Below, one piece after another: positions 28,551-32,092 of a stretch of 32,092 nt of DNA. The position numbers and the translations under genes are program-made. Source of the DNA: Hyphomicrobiales bacterium (GTDB lineage: Bacteria > Pseudomonadota > Alphaproteobacteria > Rhizobiales > Beijerinckiaceae). Every line of letters begins with the position of its first letter. Within the stretch, counting starts at the first letter, position 1. Below the pieces are notes generated by a model. It was not told the DNA's origin and ran no database searches. It saw only the letters and a program-made list of their open reading frames with translations. Where the stretch lies: contig JAPLOU010000015.1 in the NCBI GenBank assembly GCA_026400535.1, positions 1 to 32,092 of the forward strand. The letters run 5' to 3'.

Positions 28551-28622
28551 GGGGCACTCCTTGTTGCAGACCTCATTTTGCGATGTAGGCAGCAGGCGTT
28601 ACAGGCGGGAGACCTGCCGAGA

Positions 28623-28946
28623 TCAGTTTCGCGTGACATAGCCGATGACGGCCGGCGCGCGCCTGCCGATTCGGTAGCAGACCAGCCCGAGCCCGAGCAG
28701 CACCAGCGACGTCGGCAGCAGGAACAGACTGGACAGGATCGGGTCCCACAGCAATGGATGAAGGTTCCGCTCCACGACAGGCTGAAGTTGCAGGAAGCGG
28801 TCTCCGAACAGGCGAAACGCGGTGCCGCCGATGCGGGCGTAGTCCAGCGTCGAATTGGCCAGCGAACGCGCCGCGTCCATCACCGCGCCGATGAAGCCGG
28901 CAGCCAGCAGCAGAAAGGCGATGAAACGAAACAGGGCCTTGATCAC
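28623..28946 (-). CDS. Small two-helix membrane protein
   Basis: A 107-residue protein starting at GTG 28946 (GGAG nearby upstream on the minus strand). Two membrane helices are clear: about residues 4-23 (ALFRFIAFLLLAAGFIGAVM) and 70-91 (LSSLFLLPTSLVLLGLGLVC). The loop between them is amphipathic and ends are basic. I recall similar uncharacterised proteins in Hyphomicrobiales but cannot name a family. It is upstream of msrA on the same strand with a 72-base gap. Confidence 0.65.
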   Translation of the reverse strand: MIKALFRFIAFLLLAAGFIGAVMDAARSLANSTLDYARIGGTAFRLFGDRFLQLQPVVERNLHPLLWDPILSSLFLLPTSLVLLGLGLVCYRIGRRAPAVIGYVTRN

Positions 28947-29183
28947 GTCACAGTCTCCTGACCCCGATGTGCGCCGCAGCCCGGGCCGATGCAAGGGGCC
29001 CCGGCACGCCAAAGTGCAAGGCTGCGCATCCGTGGGGTGATTTTTGCGCGCGTGGGATGCTCAGCGCACTTGCAATCAGGCGCGCGGGCAGTCATAGCGC
29101 GTGGCGACGCCGAGCTGACAGGGCAGGGGTAGGACCCCGCCCTCCGGCCAGTGCTCCTGCGTGCGCCTTTGCGCACGTTGCTA

Positions 29184-29258
29184 ACGGGTGTGCCCCTGTG
29201 GTTGAAGGCGCACAGCGTCAGCCGAAGGCTGACGCGTCCTGGTCGAAAGTGTTGCGTG
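29184..29258 (+). pseudogene. Degenerate partial tRNA-Ser copy interrupted by a palindrome
   Basis: GTGGTTGAAGGCGCAC (29198-29213) is identical to the D-arm part of the intact tRNA-Ser (29291-29306), exactly 93 bases downstream. The sequence before it (ACGGGTG) resembles ACAGGTG of the tRNA, and after a perfect palindrome the string CCTGGTCGAAAGTGT resembles CCTGGAAAGTGT of the anticodon arm. No acceptor or T-arm is found, so it cannot fold as a tRNA. Confidence 0.5.
29215..29235. repeat. Perfect 9-bp palindrome within the tRNA remnant
   Basis: GCGTCAGCC (29215-29223) and GGCTGACGC (29227-29235) pair perfectly with the loop GAA. It separates the D-arm-like and anticodon-arm-like parts of the degenerate tRNA copy. 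Confidence 0.75.
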
Positions 29259-29276
29259 CGCCCCGGCGCGCGTTGC

Positions 29277-29366
29277 GGACAGGTGGCCGAGTGGTTGAAG
29301 GCGCACGCCTGGAAAGTGTGTATAGGGGCAACTCTATCGCGGGTTCGAATCCCGCCCTGTCCGCCA
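29277..29366 (+). tRNA. tRNA-Ser (anticodon GGA)
   Basis: A 90-base class II tRNA including an encoded CCA end. The acceptor stem is GGACAGG with CCTGTCC, the D-arm is TGGCCGAGTGGTTGAAGGC, and the anticodon loop CTGGAAAG gives GGA. A long variable arm (TATAGGGGCAACTCTA) and the T-arm GCGGGTTCGAATCCCGC follow. It reads UCC and UCU codons. The DNA after its 3' end changes character, as often at tRNA genes used by integrating elements. Confidence 0.95.
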
Positions 29367-29649
29367 TTAAATTCGATTAAAGCGTTGTTTTGATTAGATA
29401 ATATTGCATGCGATTTTTTTGCATCCCCCAGATCGTCCCCCACCATATCATGGATGCCATCGGAACGTGGTGGACCTTCCTGGCGCCATATCGCGCACCG
29501 ACGAACAACTCCAAAGGACAATCCGCCGTTCGAAGAATTGAAACGCCGTGTCGACATGCGGGCCCCTGCCTCGACTATGCGCAGCCTTATTGGTAAGCAT
29601 CGTCAATGAGCAGTGAACACAGCCGGCTGGAAACGGCACGGCAAGTTGT
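29367..29649. other. Spacer after tRNA-Ser, AT-rich at first
   Basis: The first 60 bases are notably AT-rich (TTAAATTCGATTAAAG, GATAATATTG, GATTTTTTTG) and unlike the core DNA to the left. A short possible frame lies at 29454-29609. I see no integrase and no second copy of the tRNA 3' end within the window. Confidence 0.5.
29454..29609 (+). CDS. Possible 51-residue ORF of unknown function
   Basis: A short frame from ATG 29454 to TGA 29607. The C-terminal half (PFEELKRRVDMRAPASTMRS) is basic and looks helical, perhaps a remnant of a helix-turn-helix protein. There is no strong ribosome binding site and the first residues look random. It may be a fragment left by rearrangement at the tRNA, or chance. 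Confidence 0.2.
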   Translation: MPSERGGPSWRHIAHRRTTPKDNPPFEELKRRVDMRAPASTMRSLIGKHRQ

Positions 29650-31062
29650 ATGGCTGGAGCGGCAATCATAACCAAACTCGTGAGATCATCCTTGAAAAAG
29701 TGGGCCGGGGTGATGCTCGGTTGCACGCTGATAGCGCCGCAGGCGTCGGCCATTGTGGGTGGACAGGCGGGCGGACCGCTCGAGGCCTCCGCCGTGATGG
29801 TCCTGGATGACCGGGGCGGCATGTGCAGCGGGGTCGTGATCGCCCAGGATGTGGTTCTGACAGCAGCGTTCTGCGTTCCGGCCGGCGCTCCGATCAGAGT
29901 GCTTTTCCGAGAGGCGGGCCAGCCGGTGCTGATTGCGTCGCAGAGGGTTGCGCTACACCCTGAGTATCGGGCAAACGCGGTGCAGGAGCGCACGCGGTCG
30001 ATCGACATGGCGCTAATTCGTCTGCAGAGGCCGCTTCCGGCACGATTTGAGCCTGCCTTACTGTCGACCGAGACAAGCCCTACCGCCGCTAACATCACCG
30101 CTGCAGGCTTTGGTGTGGCCCGCGAAGGCGACGCCTCCACCATCGGTAGCTGGCGCTCGGTGACGTTGCAAGCCGTCGAGCCCCACGGGCCAAGCCCCGT
30201 TCTGCTCTGGGCCCGAGGTGCAGCCGGTGCCGGCATCTGCGGTGGCGATGGGGGGGGGCCGATCACCGATACGCGCAACCGGGTAGTCGCCATCGCAAAC
30301 TGGTCGACAGGAGCATCCGGACGATCCTGCGGTGATCTAACACAAGGGCCGTTCCTTGGCCCGCAACGAAGCTGGATCGATTCGATCCTCAGCGGATGGG
30401 GTCAGAGGGCACTGTGGGATTCAACCGACATGAACCCGCAGACCACGCTTGGCGAGCCACGCCCCGTCCGCAGCATCCCAGTGCGCCCGGACGGCACGAT
30501 AGCGCCCTCACCAGGTAGCGCCCCTTCAGCAGCCTCGGTTCAAGGCGGTGTAGCCCGCATCGGGTATAATCCGGCCGGAGAGGTCGTCGTGCGCGTCAGC
30601 GGCGTCCTGACGCGTGATGCTCTTGCACGGTTCCAGCAAGCAATCGGCGATGAAAAGCACGTTGTCGTGGTTCTTGAAGGACCAGGCGGCAACCTTTCGA
30701 CCGGTATTGAGATTGGCAATCGTATTCGGCTGCGAGGTTATCGGACCGCCGTGGCTCCAGGCACGGTATGCGCTTCCGCATGCGCCATCGCATGGCTTGG
30801 TGGGGCGCGCCGACACCTAGATCCGTCATCACGTGTCGGCTTCCACGCCGCCTACATCGATGAAAACGGCCGGCAAATTGAATCAGGCGTCGCCAATGCT
30901 TTGGTCGGGTCATATGCCAACCGCTTGGGTCTGACTGATAGCGCCGTTATCTTCATTACATCGGCGGGGCCACAGGAAATGAATTGGATCCAGACAGGAT
31001 CAATGAATGCCTACGGCGTCGAGTTCTCAACAGACTCTGCACGATACATCGCGCTGCGGTAG
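29650..31062 (+). CDS. Secreted pseudo-trypsin fused to ClpP-like (COG3904-type) domain
   Basis: A 470-residue exported protein. The signal peptide (KKWAGVMLGCTLIAPQASA) ends at residue 34, exposing IVGG. Residues 35 to about 250 are a chymotrypsin fold, but the catalytic His is Phe74 (LTAAFC) and the catalytic Ser is Gly201 (GICGGDGGGPI); only Asp119 (SIDMALIRL) of the triad remains. Structural pairs Cys59/Cys75 and Cys197/Cys227 and Asp200 are kept. After a Pro-rich linker (about 265-300) a ClpP/crotonase-like domain has EGPGGNLSTG (343-352), candidate nucleophile Ser376 (CASACAIAW) and His399 (GFHAAY). The role is unknown; a scaffold or sensor joined to a periplasmic peptidase is one reading. 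ATG 29650 is preferred because it gives a full signal peptide. Confidence 0.8.
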   Translation: MAGAAIITKLVRSSLKKWAGVMLGCTLIAPQASAIVGGQAGGPLEASAVMVLDDRGGMCSGVVIAQDVVLTAAFCVPAGAPIRVLFREAGQPVLIASQRVALHPEYRANAVQERTRSIDMALIRLQRPLPARFEPALLSTETSPTAANITAAGFGVAREGDASTIGSWRSVTLQAVEPHGPSPVLLWARGAAGAGICGGDGGGPITDTRNRVVAIANWSTGASGRSCGDLTQGPFLGPQRSWIDSILSGWGQRALWDSTDMNPQTTLGEPRPVRSIPVRPDGTIAPSPGSAPSAASVQGGVARIGYNPAGEVVVRVSGVLTRDALARFQQAIGDEKHVVVVLEGPGGNLSTGIEIGNRIRLRGYRTAVAPGTVCASACAIAWLGGARRHLDPSSRVGFHAAYIDENGRQIESGVANALVGSYANRLGLTDSAVIFITSAGPQEMNWIQTGSMNAYGVEFSTDSARYIALR

Positions 31063-31152
31063 CAGCTACGGGCAAATGGCGCTCCAATTAGAACTGGTAT
31101 ATTGGTTGGGCAGTCTGAAATATGAAGTGCACGATAGGACACGACCCTGAGA

Positions 31153-31353
31153 TTGTCGCCGCTACGTCGAGCCATCGGCCTTGTGATTGCCTTGACCATG
31201 ATAGGGGCAGGCGGCGGAAGCCTGGGCTATCTGCTGTTCTTCGCTGATGGTTGGAAGGGATGGATGCTCATGGCCTCGAGCTTCGTGCTTGTCGTGGGGC
31301 TAATAGCAATCTGGGAGAATTACATCAAAGCCACCCCTGACCCCGACACATGA
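31153..31353 (+). CDS. Small two-helix membrane protein, TTG start
   Basis: A 66-residue protein with two hydrophobic helices (about 7-30, AIGLVIALTMIGAGG onwards, and 36-54, GWMLMASSFVLVVGLIAIW) and a polar tail ending PDPDT. The start TTG 31153 gives a positive N-terminus (SPLRRA); ATG 31198 is an alternative that would cut the first helix. It lies 90 bases after the pseudo-trypsin fusion on the same strand, so it may be co-transcribed. No family recognised. Confidence 0.5.
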   Translation: MSPLRRAIGLVIALTMIGAGGGSLGYLLFFADGWKGWMLMASSFVLVVGLIAIWENYIKATPDPDT

Positions 31354-31751
31354 CCGCCGGGCTGGGGAATTGCTTCATGGGATTGAACCGGCGAAGGGTG
31401 CGAACCAAAACATTGATGTCGGCAGCGACAGTAAAGTTCTCACCCGCACCGATGACGCTCGTGAAGTTGGTATGTCCGACCGGCTACCAATGCACGCGAA
31501 CGCCCGAAGTCCCCGTCGGTATCCATGGACACCAACGGGCCTTCCGCACCCCGATTCAACTGCGAAACCTGCCGTTCCTTCGCCTCACTCTCGCGCTCTA
31601 TGGCGTGTCCAGCGACAATCGGATCTGACCCCTTGGCGACATCTGGAACTGACCCCCTTTCCGGTTGGTGTCCACCGGCGTCTCTCACGCGCGCTTTGAT
31701 TTTTTCGCACCTTAGTGCTTTCCTATGAACTCACCACAAAAGGGGGATTTT
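31354..31751. other. Non-coding stretch with scrambled remnants
   Basis: No convincing gene. Short frames in several phases lack motifs and ribosome binding sites. Two near-identical strings, GGATCTGACCCCTT (31621-31634) and GGAACTGACCCCCTT (31645-31659), look like the ends of insertion sequences. The composition and mixture suggest debris of earlier insertions. Confidence 0.45.
31621..31660. repeat. Direct repeat GGA(T/A)CTGACCCC
   Basis: GGATCTGACCCC at 31621 and GGAACTGACCCC at 31645 are direct copies at a 24-bp step with one mismatch. Such TGACCCC ends occur at several insertion sequences, but no matching transposase is present here. Confidence 0.45.
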
Positions 31752-31970
31752 ATGGGCGGCGTTAGCGTCTGGCACTGGATAGTCGTAATTTTAGCGATAG
31801 CGCTTCCCGTGATGTACATTTTGTCATTTCGCAAAACCTCTCGCGTTGTTAATTCTCTCGGGGGGGACGGACCTGTAGAACTAGCATGGCTACTGTTATT
31901 TCCTATTGTAATGTCCTTCGTGTATTTTATCTTACTTGTAAAACTTAAAGCAGGGTCGTTTCACATTTGA
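31752..31970 (+). CDS. Small membrane protein with TatA-like N-terminus
   Basis: A 72-residue protein with two membrane helices (about 7-25 and 43-63). The N-terminus MGGVSVWHWIVVIL closely resembles that of TatA (MGG-S-WHW-IV), but the conserved FG hinge and amphipathic helix of TatA are absent and a second membrane helix follows a polar loop (SFRKTSRVVNSLGGDG). ATG 31752 has AAGGGGG 5 bases upstream. Codon use is clearly more A/T-rich than in the core genes, which suggests recent acquisition. It is directly followed by an IS30-type element. Confidence 0.65.
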   Translation: MGGVSVWHWIVVILAIALPVMYILSFRKTSRVVNSLGGDGPVELAWLLLFPIVMSFVYFILLVKLKAGSFHI

Positions 31971-32092
31971 AGTGCATCACCTGACGGATTATCGGGTGAG
32001 TGATGGGCCAAGTTTACAACCACCTCAGCGGTGAGGAACGCAATTTCATTCATCGGCATCTGAATGAAGGTCGGAGCTGTCGCTGGATAGCC
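31971..32092 (+). mobile_element. IS30-family insertion sequence, left end (partial)
   Basis: The window ends inside an insertion sequence whose transposase begins at 32003. The exact left end cannot be fixed; it lies somewhere after the stop at 31968-31970, perhaps in AGTGCATCACCTGACGG. The right end is outside the window. Confidence 0.6.
32003..32092 (+). CDS. IS30-family transposase, N-terminal 30 residues (partial)
   Basis: The frame from ATG 32003 stays open to the window end. The opening MGQVYNHLSGEER, followed by HLNEGRSCRWIA, matches the helix-turn-helix start of IS30-family transposases, which bind the element ends before the DDE core. Only this DNA-binding start is visible, so intactness is unknown. 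Confidence 0.75.
   Translation, partial: MGQVYNHLSGEERNFIHRHLNEGRSCRWIA

Larger units (their letters stand above)
28947..29276. other. Gene-poor stretch upstream of tRNA-Ser
   Basis: No coding region is supported here. The GC-rich DNA holds a degenerate partial copy of the tRNA-Ser gene (29184-29258) with an inserted palindrome, and presumably the tRNA promoter. Confidence 0.6.

Noticed and set aside
28943..29557. Minus-strand frame containing GGIRTRDRVAP
   Set aside because: This string is the familiar false protein made by translating the antisense of a tRNA-Ser gene.
29448..30293. Minus-strand frame opposite the pseudo-trypsin gene
   Set aside because: The plus strand has a signal peptide and two recognisable domains; the minus reading has none.
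31123..31131. TGAAGTGCA repeated at 31968-31976 near the IS30 start
   Set aside because: Nine bases is within chance, and the copy at 31123 is not next to any element.

Overview
The window is high-GC alphaproteobacterial DNA, most likely from the Hyphomicrobiales (Rhizobiales). The case rests on gene neighbourhoods typical of that order (trpB-trpA-accD-folC; TPR protein-ispE facing a polyprenyl synthase, then DUF2007 and a tRNA methyltransferase; radical SAM-rnhB-ccrM), on a CcrM-type GANTC methyltransferase, on an alphaproteobacterial-type LexA box (GAAC-N7-GAAC) and on an AccD without a full zinc ribbon. I do not assign a genus.

Positions 1-29,366 look like core chromosome. Region by region: the end of trpB, then trpA, accD and folC (tryptophan, malonyl-CoA, folate); an L,D-transpeptidase; tusA and a cysteine-free Mrp/ApbC ATPase; a 556-bp interval with frame-split coding signal; corA, an S49 peptidase and a family 4-type uracil-DNA glycosylase on the minus strand; ETF-ubiquinone oxidoreductase, a HisC-like aminotransferase, a secreted TPR protein and ispE on the plus strand; a polyprenyl diphosphate synthase (minus) diverging from DUF2007 and trmN6-like genes; two small secreted Gly/His/Tyr-rich proteins; a zinc metallopeptidase and moaB; a degenerate glycosyltransferase; an SOS-box-linked radical SAM gene, rnhB and ccrM; glyS; then minus-strand haloacid dehalogenase, UPF0114, msrA and a small membrane protein. 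A tRNA-Ser(GGA) gene closes this part.

Downstream of the tRNA (29,367 to the end) gene density falls, base composition becomes more AT-rich in places, and the window ends in the start of an IS30-family transposase. This looks like the edge of an accessory region at a tRNA gene. Its main content is a secreted two-domain protein: a trypsin fold that has lost its catalytic His and Ser, fused to a ClpP/crotonase-like (COG3904-type) domain that keeps a candidate Ser/His pair. Two small double-spanning membrane proteins follow, one with a TatA-like N-terminus. This cluster is the best candidate for something undescribed.

Other points of interest are a degenerate partial tRNA-Ser copy interrupted by a perfect palindrome just upstream of the intact tRNA, repeated GCGTACCGG motifs around the ccrM start, and the matched pair of small secreted proteins that share a C-terminal Cys-bracketed module and 15-bp internal repeats. 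All functional statements come from reading motifs by eye; no database search was run.
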